DNA of 64,000 bases. It comes from Streptomyces sp. KMM 9044 (GTDB lineage: Bacteria; Actinomycetota; Actinomycetes; Streptomycetales; Streptomycetaceae). The stretch spans positions 5,580,001 to 5,644,000 of the forward strand of contig NZ_CP113910.1 of NCBI RefSeq assembly GCF_024701375.2, written 5' to 3'. The notes under the pieces are model-generated. The model was not told the origin of the DNA, did not search any database, and worked only from the letters and a program-made list of their open reading frames with translations. The translations under genes were made by a program, and so were the position numbers. This document shows, in pieces, positions 34,931-41,698 of this stretch (position 1 is the stretch's first letter; each line of letters starts with the position of its first letter).

Positions 34931-35938
34931 ATGGGCTGGACGGTCCTCTACATCGCGTTCGGCGTCGTCGCGTTGTGGCTGCTAGGCGAGGTGCTGCTGC
35001 AGTACAAGGCGCGCCTGCGCTGGCGGCTGCTCGCCTTCGCGGGCTTCCTGGGCGTCGTGCTCGGCGTGCTGATCCCGTCCGTGCCCGTCATCGGACTGGG
35101 CGCCATCGCCTTCGCGATCGGCCAGACCTACGTCACGCTGTCGTTCCGCCGCGGCTTCGCGGAGGGCTGGGCGGTCAACGCCCCGCTGCTGTCCGCCGTC
35201 AAGGGGGACCGCGGCGACCGCGGGCACCAGGACCCGGAGGCCACCGGCGACGGGCACGGCGACGGGCACGGCGACGGGCACGGGGACGAGGACGTCGGTC
35301 GGCGCCGCGGCCGTGACTCCTCCGCAGCCGACGACGACTACGACCGCGACGACGTGTTCATGCCCGTGCGCGGCGAGCAGCAGGCGGCCGCCGAGACCAC
35401 CGCCGTCTACGAGCCCCAGCCCATGCCCGACGACACCGGCTCGTACGGCGTCTACAACGACAACGGGTACGGCACCCCGGCTCAGGACGACCAGTACGGG
35501 GCCACCGCCCAGGACCAGTACGGGGCCACCGCCCAGGACGCCGGACAGGGCTACGACACCGGCCAGAACTACGCCTACGACTACTCCGGTTACGGCCAGC
35601 AGCAGACCTACGACACGGGCCAGCAGCAGTACGCCGCCTACTCCGACCCGTACATCGGCAATCCGACCTACGAGGGGACCTCGTACGACACCGGATACAC
35701 CGCCCCGCAGCAGCAGTACGGCCAGCAGGGTTACGGCGGCCAGGACCACTACGACGGCTACGGCGGCGAAACCCCGGCGGGTGGCCTGTGGGTCCCGCAG
35801 CAGCGCAGCACCGACGACCCGTACGGCGGTGAACTCCCGCAGGAGCAGCCGTACCCGTACCAGGACAACGACCGGCAGGGCCAGACCCCCGGCCACGGGA
35901 ACGACAGCGGGTACGACGAGCAGCAGTACCGCTACTGA
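34931..35938 (+). CDS. Membrane-anchored protein with long Gln/Tyr/Gly-rich low-complexity tail
   Basis: 335 residues, family not firmly recognised. Two hydrophobic helices lie in the first 70 residues (MGWTVLYIAFGVVALWLLGE and LLAFAGFLGVVLGVLIPSVP), so the protein is an N-terminally anchored membrane protein with a large, probably cytoplasmic, tail. A charged linker with three GDGH repeats follows. Residues about 140-335 are depleted of hydrophobic aliphatics and rich in Tyr, Gln, Gly, Asp and Pro, with YGQQ, QYGATAQD and YDTG repeats, a composition like prion-like condensate-forming domains. AGAGGGG precedes the ATG at 34931. It follows metF and is convergent with the CrtI-like gene. No function is assigned. 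Confidence 0.75.
   Translation: MGWTVLYIAFGVVALWLLGEVLLQYKARLRWRLLAFAGFLGVVLGVLIPSVPVIGLGAIAFAIGQTYVTLSFRRGFAEGWAVNAPLLSAVKGDRGDRGHQDPEATGDGHGDGHGDGHGDEDVGRRRGRDSSAADDDYDRDDVFMPVRGEQQAAAETTAVYEPQPMPDDTGSYGVYNDNGYGTPAQDDQYGATAQDQYGATAQDAGQGYDTGQNYAYDYSGYGQQQTYDTGQQQYAAYSDPYIGNPTYEGTSYDTGYTAPQQQYGQQGYGGQDHYDGYGGETPAGGLWVPQQRSTDDPYGGELPQEQPYPYQDNDRQGQTPGHGNDSGYDEQQYRY
35246..35281 (+). repeat. Three 12-bp tandem repeats (GGCGACGGGCAC)
   Basis: Three consecutive identical units encode Gly-Asp-Gly-His in the linker of the Gln/Tyr-rich membrane protein. Confidence 0.85.
35489..35536 (+). repeat. Two perfect 24-bp repeats in the Gln/Tyr-rich tail
   Basis: Identical units at 35489-35512 and 35513-35536 encode DQYGATAQ twice, indicating growth of the low-complexity tail by in-frame duplication. 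Confidence 0.9.
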
Positions 35939-35962
35939 CCCGGCCCGGCCCGTCGAGGCCGC

Positions 35963-37510
35963 TCACCGGGACCCGCGGAACCCCGGTCCCTCCACGATCA
36001 GTCCCGCGACCAGCGCGCCCGACATCCCGGCGTGTGGAAGGCCCCCGCCGGGGTGCGACCAGCCGCCCACCGTCAGCAGCCCCGGCATCCCGGTGCTGTT
36101 GGACGGGTGCAGCAGTCGCCCGCCCGCCGCGGCCAGCGTCGGGACAGGTACCGCTCCGCCCTCCGCGCCCGTCGCCCGCGCGATGTCGTCCGGGGCGCGG
36201 ACCTCGCTGTACAGGAGACGGTCGCGCAGGCCGGGTACGGCCCGCCCGGCGGCGATGATCATGTTCCGTGCGTGCTCGTCCAACGCGGGTCCCGCGGATC
36301 CCGCGGGCACCGTCGAGGTGAGGGTGACCGCCTCATGGCCCGCGTCGGGGACCAGGGCGGGGTCGTCGGGCCGCAGGACCGTGACCGTGGGGTGCGCGGG
36401 CAGACCCACGGGGGAGCCGAACAGGGACGCCAGCTCGGCGTCCCGGTCCCGGGTGTGCACGACCGTCCGGTGAGGCGTCCCCCCGGGACGTCCGCCGCGC
36501 AGCGCCAGCAGCACCGTCAGACGGCTCGCCGCTCCAAGGCGGCCCGGAACCTCGCCGTCACCCCGCACCCGCGCCTCCTGCGTCAGCCGGTCCAGCACGC
36601 CGGGCGTCACCCCGGCGATCACGTGATCCGCCTCGGCCACCGCCCCTCCCCGGCCGCCACCACCGGCAGCGGCGCCGGGGGCCCGGGAGGCGCCCTCGGT
36701 GAACTCCACGCCCGCCGCCCGGCCGTCCTTCTCCAGCACCCCGGTGACCTCGGCGCCGAAACGGAACTCCACCCCGCGGGCCAGGCACCGCTCGTACACC
36801 GCGCGGGCCAGCTCCCGCATGCCGCCGCGGACGTACCAGGTACCGAAGGCGTGCTCCATGTACGGCAGCACCGCCGCGCTCGCCGGCGTGGACCGGGGGT
36901 CCAGGCCGTGCTCGAGCGTGTGGCTCTCCAGCAGGGAGACCAGCCGGGGATCGCGCAGCTCCCAGGCGGCGACCTCGGCGAGCGTGCCCGCCGTGCGCGT
37001 GCGCAGCAGCTTCTTGCGGGGGACGGCCGGGTAGGGCTCGCGGTCGGCCAGCACCCGCCAGTTGGGCCACAGCGGCTCCTCCAGGAGCGGCCTGCGGGTC
37101 CTGTCCCAGGCCTCGCGGGCCCGCACCAGGAAGTCGCCCCAGCGTTTGGCGGCGGCAGGCCCGAGGGCCGCCTCCAGGGCGGAGACGACACCCGCGCGGG
37201 ACGCGTTCGGCAGCGGGACACGCGTACCGTCCGCGAACACGTGGTGCGACGACGGGTCGACCTGGACCAGCTCGACGCAGGACTCCAGTGGCTCCCTGCC
37301 TGTCTTCAGGAACAGATCGCGGTAGACCGCGGGCAGCGGAAGCAGCCCGGGGCCGGTGTCGAAGACGAAGCCCTCCCGCTCCAGCCGGCGCAGCGCGCCG
37401 CCGTACGTGTCCGTCCGCTCGTACACCGCCACCCGGTGGCCCGCGACGGCCAGCCGGGCAGCGGCCGCCATCGCGCCCAGCCCGGCGCCGATCACCGCAA
37501 TCCTTGCCAT
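35963..37510 (-). CDS. CrtI-like FAD-dependent phytoene desaturase family oxidoreductase
   Basis: 515-residue flavoprotein. The N-terminus is a dinucleotide-binding fold (RIAVIGAGLGAMAAAARLA) followed by YERTDTYGGALRR and FDTGPGLLPLP, as in carotenoid desaturases and related isomerases. The C-terminal flavin motif is LLTVGGWSHPGGGLPHAGMSG. Carotenoid desaturases normally sit with crtB and crtE genes, but no such partner is nearby, so the substrate may be another polyene or isoprenoid. The ATG is at 37508-37510. Its 5' end overlaps by 19 bp the stop of a small upstream minus-strand gene. It is convergent with the Gln/Tyr-rich membrane protein gene. Confidence 0.85.
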   Translation of the reverse strand: MARIAVIGAGLGAMAAAARLAVAGHRVAVYERTDTYGGALRRLEREGFVFDTGPGLLPLPAVYRDLFLKTGREPLESCVELVQVDPSSHHVFADGTRVPLPNASRAGVVSALEAALGPAAAKRWGDFLVRAREAWDRTRRPLLEEPLWPNWRVLADREPYPAVPRKKLLRTRTAGTLAEVAAWELRDPRLVSLLESHTLEHGLDPRSTPASAAVLPYMEHAFGTWYVRGGMRELARAVYERCLARGVEFRFGAEVTGVLEKDGRAAGVEFTEGASRAPGAAAGGGGRGGAVAEADHVIAGVTPGVLDRLTQEARVRGDGEVPGRLGAASRLTVLLALRGGRPGGTPHRTVVHTRDRDAELASLFGSPVGLPAHPTVTVLRPDDPALVPDAGHEAVTLTSTVPAGSAGPALDEHARNMIIAAGRAVPGLRDRLLYSEVRAPDDIARATGAEGGAVPVPTLAAAGGRLLHPSNSTGMPGLLTVGGWSHPGGGLPHAGMSGALVAGLIVEGPGFRGSR

Positions 37511-37848
37511 GCCCGGGACCTTATCCGCCGCTCACCGGCAGACGTCCCCGGGCGGCCCGGGCGGGGACGGCGGCCCGGGGACGAGGGCCGGCCTCCCGTC
37601 ATCCCGCCATGGGTGCGCTGGCGCGGCGGCCCGCGGCCCGCGGCCACGGCCGGGAGAGGGCGGTAGACGGCGAGCTGCCGGGCCCGGTTGGCGGTGAGGG
37701 CGCCGACCAGCTCGCCGTCGTGGTGGCAGGAGATCTCCAGATGCCGCCCGGGCAGGTCGTACTCGACGGTCCCCGCTTCGTCGGCGAGGTGCGGGAGCCC
37801 CGGTGAGCGGATGCGGCCACCGTGCGGATCGGACCAGCACGAGGGCAC
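37492..37848 (-). CDS. Small hypothetical protein upstream of the CrtI-like gene
   Basis: About 118 codons from a GTG at 37846-37848. I do not recognise a family. Support comes from composition: in this frame the first 75 codons have strongly GC-biased third positions, and the protein reads as folded (TVEYDLPGRHLEISCHHDGE, then LVGALTANRARQLAVYRPLP) before a basic Pro/Gly/Arg tail. There is no strong ribosome site and the start could lie further upstream. Its stop overlaps the CrtI-like start by 19 bp, suggesting co-transcription. Paired TGAGTA elements lie about 95 bp upstream. The alternative is that the frame is fortuitous in GC-rich DNA. Confidence 0.5.
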   Translation of the reverse strand: MPSCWSDPHGGRIRSPGLPHLADEAGTVEYDLPGRHLEISCHHDGELVGALTANRARQLAVYRPLPAVAAGRGPPRQRTHGGMTGGRPSSPGRRPRPGRPGTSAGERRIRSRAWQGLR

Positions 37849-38284
37849 CGTGAGGGCGGGGCCGGGAGGGTCGGGAGGCCACCGCCCCCGTCGTGGTGGG
37901 CGGCCGGCGGCACGGAGTGGTGGGGGCAGGTGCGCAGAGCTGAGTATCCGTACCCGGTTCCCGGGATGAGTACGCGTACGGATGGGCCACGACCTGCGAA
38001 AACGAGAGAGTGGAGAGCACGGGGAGGGGCAGGGCCGCGAAACCGGCGACACGGGGCGCCGGAATGGTCCGGGCCCGCGATCCGCTCCTTCCGCCGGCGT
38101 CGTCGGCGGGAGCGAGGCACGGGGGAACCCGGGGGACGACCGCAACGGAGGTCCCCCGGGGGACGTACGGGGGAGCACACAAGGTGCCGGTCCGGCAGTG
38201 GCTCGCGGGGGACGCAGCCGCCGCCGGACCGGCGGCTTCCCGTGCCCCGGGCCGGTCAACGACCGTCGGCGTCCGCCCGCCGTC
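37849..38284. other. 436-bp region with TGAGTA direct repeats; no clear gene
   Basis: Between the small gene and the TetR gene, both leftward. Two related 13-mers, TGAGTATCCGTAC (37941-37953) and TGAGTACGCGTAC (37967-37979), start 26 bp apart, and ATCCGTAC (37946-37953) is also inverted as GTACGGAT (37976-37983). They may be operator or promoter elements for the small gene. The remainder is GC-rich with open frames on all strands, and none is convincing. Confidence 0.5.
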
Positions 38285-38914
38285 TCAGTGGTGGCCGCTC
38301 ACGCGTCCCTGCAGCAGCCGGGACAGTGCCGCGTGCACGTCGTCCAGGGAGCGCTCCGGCTGGAAGGCCTGCCAGTCCAGCGCGGCCACCAGCACCATGC
38401 CGACCAGCGCCGCCGCTGTCAGCGGAATGTCGATCTCCGCACCGAACTCCTCGTTGTCCACGCCCTCGCGCAGCACGTCCTCGACCACCGCCACGGCCTG
38501 CTGCCGGACCACCAGCAGTGTGGACTGCCAGGCCCGGTTGGTGCGCCACAGCTCGGCCACGTACAGCTGGGTGAAGGCCGGGTAGCGGTCGATGAAGACG
38601 AGCCCCGCGCGGACCATCGCGTCCAGGGCGTCGACCTTGCTGCCGCCCGCCCCGGCCGTCCGCTCGGCCGCCTCCCGCAGAGAGGCGGTGAGGAGCCCGA
38701 CCCCGTGCCGCAGCAGTTCCTCGAAGAGGACCGACTTGCTCGCGAAGTTGTAGTAGACCGTGCCCTTCGCGACTCCCGCCCGCTCGGCGATCTCGTCCAC
38801 GGTGGTGGCGGAGAAGCCCTGCTCCGCGATGAGCGTGACGGCCGCCTCGTAGAGCTTCTGCCGGGTGGCCTCGCGGCGGGTGCTGCCACCCGACGTGGTG
38901 CTGCTGCGTTCCAT
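38285..38914 (-). CDS. TetR/AcrR-family transcriptional regulator
   Basis: 209-residue repressor-type regulator. The N-terminal HTH is complete: REATRQKLYEAAVTLIAEQG, FSATTVDEIAERAGVAKGTV and YYNFASKSVLFEELL. The C-terminal ligand domain contains an aromatic-rich helix (RYPAFTQLYVAELWRTNRAW). The start is ATG at 38912-38914; the open frame extends to 39115 without family resemblance. It is divergent from the HEPN-protein gene across 192 bp, and a short dyad ATCGA-N4-TCGAT at 38984-38997 lies in that gap and could be part of its operator. The ligand is unknown. Confidence 0.92.
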   Translation of the reverse strand: MERSSTTSGGSTRREATRQKLYEAAVTLIAEQGFSATTVDEIAERAGVAKGTVYYNFASKSVLFEELLRHGVGLLTASLREAAERTAGAGGSKVDALDAMVRAGLVFIDRYPAFTQLYVAELWRTNRAWQSTLLVVRQQAVAVVEDVLREGVDNEEFGAEIDIPLTAAALVGMVLVAALDWQAFQPERSLDDVHAALSRLLQGRVSGHH

Positions 38915-39106
38915 GCCCCTGATTCTCACAGCACCGCCGGCCCGTCCCTCCACAGGCTCGGCCCAGAGGACGGCCCACTCTGCATCGAACAGTCGATCGA
39001 GGTGAAAACCCAGGTCGGGACGGATTGTCAGTGGCATACCGCACGATGAGGACATACGGCGCCTCGGAGCAGGGGATGCCGTCACGAAGACGACAGGAGG
39101 TTCGTC

Positions 39107-39718
39107 ATGGCCCACTCGTCCGCAGCCGCCGCCCGCCGGCGCCGCGCCACCGGCCCTGCCCCCTCACTGACCGGTCCGCCGAGCGACGTCCACCCCGTGC
39201 TGCGCCGCGCCACCGCCCCGCCCGCCGCCCTCGACCTGCTCGCCAAGGCCCGTGCCGGACTCGACGAGGCCGCCGTCCTCGACACCCCCAACGAGCGCTA
39301 CGCGACGGCCCACCTCGCCGCCCTGCGCACCGCCGCCGCCGTGCTCGCCGCACGGGGGCGGCCCGAGACCTCGCCCCGGGCCCGGACCAAGATCCGGAGC
39401 GCCTGGGAGGTGCTCCCCGAGATCGCGCCCGAACTCACCGAATGGAGCGCCCTGTTCGCCTCGGGAGCCCGGCGCCGCGCCCGTGCCGAGGCGGGCATCC
39501 GGGACGCGGCCAGCAGCCGGGACGCCGACGACCTGATACGGGACGTCGCGATGTTCCTGCGTCTGGCCGAGCGGATGCTCGTCCTCCAGCCCGTCCTCCC
39601 GCAGCCCCGCACGGACGAGCGCCCCGACCATCCGGACGGGCACGACCCGGGCGGCCACCGCCCGGACGGCCGGGCTCCGGGCGGTGGCACGGCCCGCGAG
39701 CTGCCCGACACGGGCTGA
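39107..39718 (+). CDS. SAV_6107-type HEPN domain protein
   Basis: 203-residue helical protein. The core (ALDLLAKARAGLDEAAVLDT, YATAHLAALRTAAAVLAARG, TKIRSAWEVLPEIAPELTEW, DDLIRDVAMFLRLAERML) matches the SAV_6107 family of HEPN-like proteins conserved in Streptomyces. Many HEPN proteins are RNases with R-x4-H or bind nucleotides, but I see no clear R-x4-H here, so nuclease activity is not claimed. GGAGG precedes the ATG at 39107. The C-terminal tail is disordered (His/Asp/Pro/Gly). It is not adjacent to an MNT nucleotidyltransferase, so there is no toxin-antitoxin arrangement. Divergent TetR gene upstream, strong hairpin downstream. Confidence 0.82.
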   Translation: MAHSSAAAARRRRATGPAPSLTGPPSDVHPVLRRATAPPAALDLLAKARAGLDEAAVLDTPNERYATAHLAALRTAAAVLAARGRPETSPRARTKIRSAWEVLPEIAPELTEWSALFASGARRRARAEAGIRDAASSRDADDLIRDVAMFLRLAERMLVLQPVLPQPRTDERPDHPDGHDPGGHRPDGRAPGGGTARELPDTG

Positions 39719-39749
39719 GAGCTCCTCCCGGGCCCCGGCCCACTCTGTC

Positions 39750-39790
39750 GCGCCGCTCACGCCCCCGCCGGGCGGGGGCGTGAGCGGCGC
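39750..39790 (+). terminator. Very stable hairpin after the HEPN gene
   Basis: About 18-20 paired bases form between 39750-39769 and 39771-39790, closing on a minimal loop. No T-run follows. It ends the HEPN transcript. Confidence 0.75.
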
Positions 39791-39884
39791 GGCGCGGGCG
39801 ATGCGGCGCAGGCAATAGGGTGGAAGACGCCTGAAGCCTCCGCGTTCCCCGCCCGGGCCGGGGAGGCAGCCCGATCGCTCCGCC

Positions 39885-40691
39885 GTGAACGAGGCGGTGC
39901 CCGCCGAGGAGTCAACTGCCGTGTCGGACACCCTGCGCCCCCGCGCCGCTCTCCGTACCGCCGTGGTCTGGGAGGTCCTCCAGGACGCCCTGGAGCGCCG
40001 GGCCAAGGCGACGGGACAGCTGGCGCTGGACGTCCTGGACACGGGCGGCGGCAGCGGCAACTTCGCTGTGCCCGTGGCCCGCCTCGGCCACCGGGTCACC
40101 GTCGTCGACCCCAGCCCCAACGCGTTGTTCGCCCTGGAGCGCCGCGCCGCCGAGGCCGACGTCGCCGACCGGGTCCGCGGCGTCCAGGGCGACGCGCACG
40201 GCCTCTTCGACGTCGTCGAGCGCGGCGGCTACGACGTGGTGCTGTGCCACGGAGTGCTGGAGTACGTCGACGACCCGGCCGAGGGCGTGCGCAACACGGT
40301 GGCCGCCCTGCGCCCCGACGGCGTCCTCAGCCTGCTCGCGGCCGGCCTCGGCGGCGCCGTGCTCTCCCGGGCCCTCGCCGGTCACTTCAAGGAGGCCCGG
40401 CAGGCGCTCGACGACCCGAACGGCCGATGGGGCACGGGCGACCCCGTACCGCGCCGCTTCACCGCCGGTCAGCTCACCGGCCTGGTCGAGGGAGCGGGCC
40501 TGCGGGTCGGCGCCGTGCACGGCGTGCGGGTCTTCGCCGATCTCGTCCCCGGCGTGCTCGTGGACACCGAGCCCGGAGCCCTGGACGCGCTGCTGGAGCT
40601 GGAGGCCGCGGCGGCCGAACTCGCCGCCTTCCACTCCGTGGCCACCCAGCTCCATGTGCTCGGTGAGGCCCCGGGAGCCGAAGGGGCCTGA
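39885..40691 (+). CDS. Class I SAM-dependent methyltransferase
   Basis: About 268 residues. The SAM-binding motif I is LDVLDTGGGSGNFAVPVARLG near residue 48, motif II VTVVDPSPNALF with the acidic ribose ligand, then QGDAHGLFDVV and YDVVLCHGVLEYVDDP (motif IV) and LRPDGVLSLL (motif V). It resembles CmoM/UbiE-like methyltransferases. The substrate is unknown. GTG at 39885 is used; GTG at 39921 (preceded by GAGGAG) is an equally good start and would remove 12 residues. TAGGGT at about 39816 is a possible -10. The DUF3040 gene follows on the same strand after 289 bp. Confidence 0.87.
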   Translation: MNEAVPAEESTAVSDTLRPRAALRTAVVWEVLQDALERRAKATGQLALDVLDTGGGSGNFAVPVARLGHRVTVVDPSPNALFALERRAAEADVADRVRGVQGDAHGLFDVVERGGYDVVLCHGVLEYVDDPAEGVRNTVAALRPDGVLSLLAAGLGGAVLSRALAGHFKEARQALDDPNGRWGTGDPVPRRFTAGQLTGLVEGAGLRVGAVHGVRVFADLVPGVLVDTEPGALDALLELEAAAAELAAFHSVATQLHVLGEAPGAEGA

Positions 40692-40980
40692 GAACCGCCT
40701 GTGCCGCTCCGCTGATCAGCGAAGCGGCCGTCGCCGCACTCCGCAGGGAGTCCGCCACAGGCCCCCCGAATGGCGGCTGGGCACCGTATGATCGAGGGAG
40801 ACCGTCCGGCATGACGACCCGGCTGCCGGGGAATGAAAAGCCTCGAGTGGACCGGGACGCCCATGACGGGTGCCGGTTGGCCAATTGGCGCAGAGGGGCA
40901 GGTTTCATGGGGGCGAATCCCTGCCTATCCTGAAGGGACCCCCCGGGTCGCCCCGGCGACTGCACGATGAGGAGGACGCC

Positions 40981-41406
40981 GTGCCGCTCTCGGAGCACGA
41001 GCAGCGCATGCTCGAGCAAATGGAGCGAGCGCTGTACGCCGAAGATCCCAAGTTCGCGTCGGCGCTCGAGGGAAGTGGCCTGCGTACGTACACCCGTCGG
41101 CGGGTCTACCAGGCGATCGCGGGCTTTCTCGTAGGTATTGCGCTCCTCATGGCCGGAATGGTCGCCCAGCAGGTCTGGCTCAGTGTGGTGGGGTTCCTCG
41201 TCATGCTGGGCTGCGCGGTTCTCGCCGTGACCGGCTGGCGTAAAGCGCCCAAGCCCGGTGAACAGGCGGTCGATGCCACCGCCGGTACCGCTGGTTCCAC
41301 CGGCGCACCGCAGTCCGGCCGTCAGGCCAGGCAGCGGCGCTCCATGATGAACCGCATAGAGGAGCGCTGGCAGCGCCGCCGCGACGAACAGGGCGGCGGG
41401 CAGTAG
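40981..41406 (+). CDS. DUF3040 family membrane protein
   Basis: 141-residue small membrane protein typical of actinobacteria. It opens with the DUF3040 signature PLSEHEQRMLEQMERALYAE and PKFASAL, then two hydrophobic helices (about residues 45-85, AIAGFLVGIALLMAGMVAQQ and SVVGFLVMLGCAVLAV), and a basic tail (ARQRRSMMNRIEERWQRRRD). GTG at 40981 has GAGGAGG 6 nt upstream. The function of DUF3040 is unknown; the family commonly sits near division and wall genes. The mRNA probably ends at the large hairpin at 41600-41651. Confidence 0.9.
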   Translation: MPLSEHEQRMLEQMERALYAEDPKFASALEGSGLRTYTRRRVYQAIAGFLVGIALLMAGMVAQQVWLSVVGFLVMLGCAVLAVTGWRKAPKPGEQAVDATAGTAGSTGAPQSGRQARQRRSMMNRIEERWQRRRDEQGGGQ

Positions 41407-41599
41407 CCACTCCACTCCAGGACCTGCGTGAAGACATGGGTGCAGGGGGTGACCGTCAGCCCGGTGGCCACCCCCTGACGCATCTCCGCACCCGGGCCGA
41501 CGCATGGCTGTACACCGGTTCGGCGCACGCCCGCGCACCGGCCGGGCGCAGGCAGGAGCAGGCGAAGACAGGAGCAGGCGAAGACAGGGCAGGCAGCAT

Positions 41600-41651
41600 A
41601 CGAGGGGTGAGGGGCAGGACGATTTTCGTCGTCCTGCCCCTCACCCCTCGT
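41600..41651. terminator. 23-bp perfect-stem bidirectional terminator
   Basis: Arms 41600-41622 and 41629-41651 pair without mismatch around a TTTTCG loop. It lies between the convergent DUF3040 and transglutaminase genes and should terminate both. Confidence 0.85.
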
Positions 41652-41698
41652 CGTGCACCCGTTCGACCGCGGTCACCTGTCCGGCCGGGCCCGCCCCG

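Noticed and set aside
35963..37510. Carotenoid biosynthesis cluster
   Set aside because: Only one CrtI-like flavoprotein is present; no phytoene synthase, GGPP synthase or cyclase gene is in the window.
39105..39353. Possible HEPN-MNT toxin-antitoxin pair at the SAV_6107-type gene
   Set aside because: No nucleotidyltransferase partner is adjacent and no R-x4-H nuclease motif is visible; the divergent neighbour is a TetR regulator.
40885..40925. tRNA-like segment GGCAGG...GAATCCCTGCC upstream of the DUF3040 gene
   Set aside because: The last part resembles a T-arm, but the loop is far too long (17 nt) and no acceptor, D or anticodon arms can be formed.
41553..41584. Two 16-bp direct repeats (CAGGAGCAGGCGAAGA) as a possible attachment site
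   Set aside because: They are tandem, lie beside a terminator and have no integrase or tRNA gene nearby; a simple duplication is more likely.
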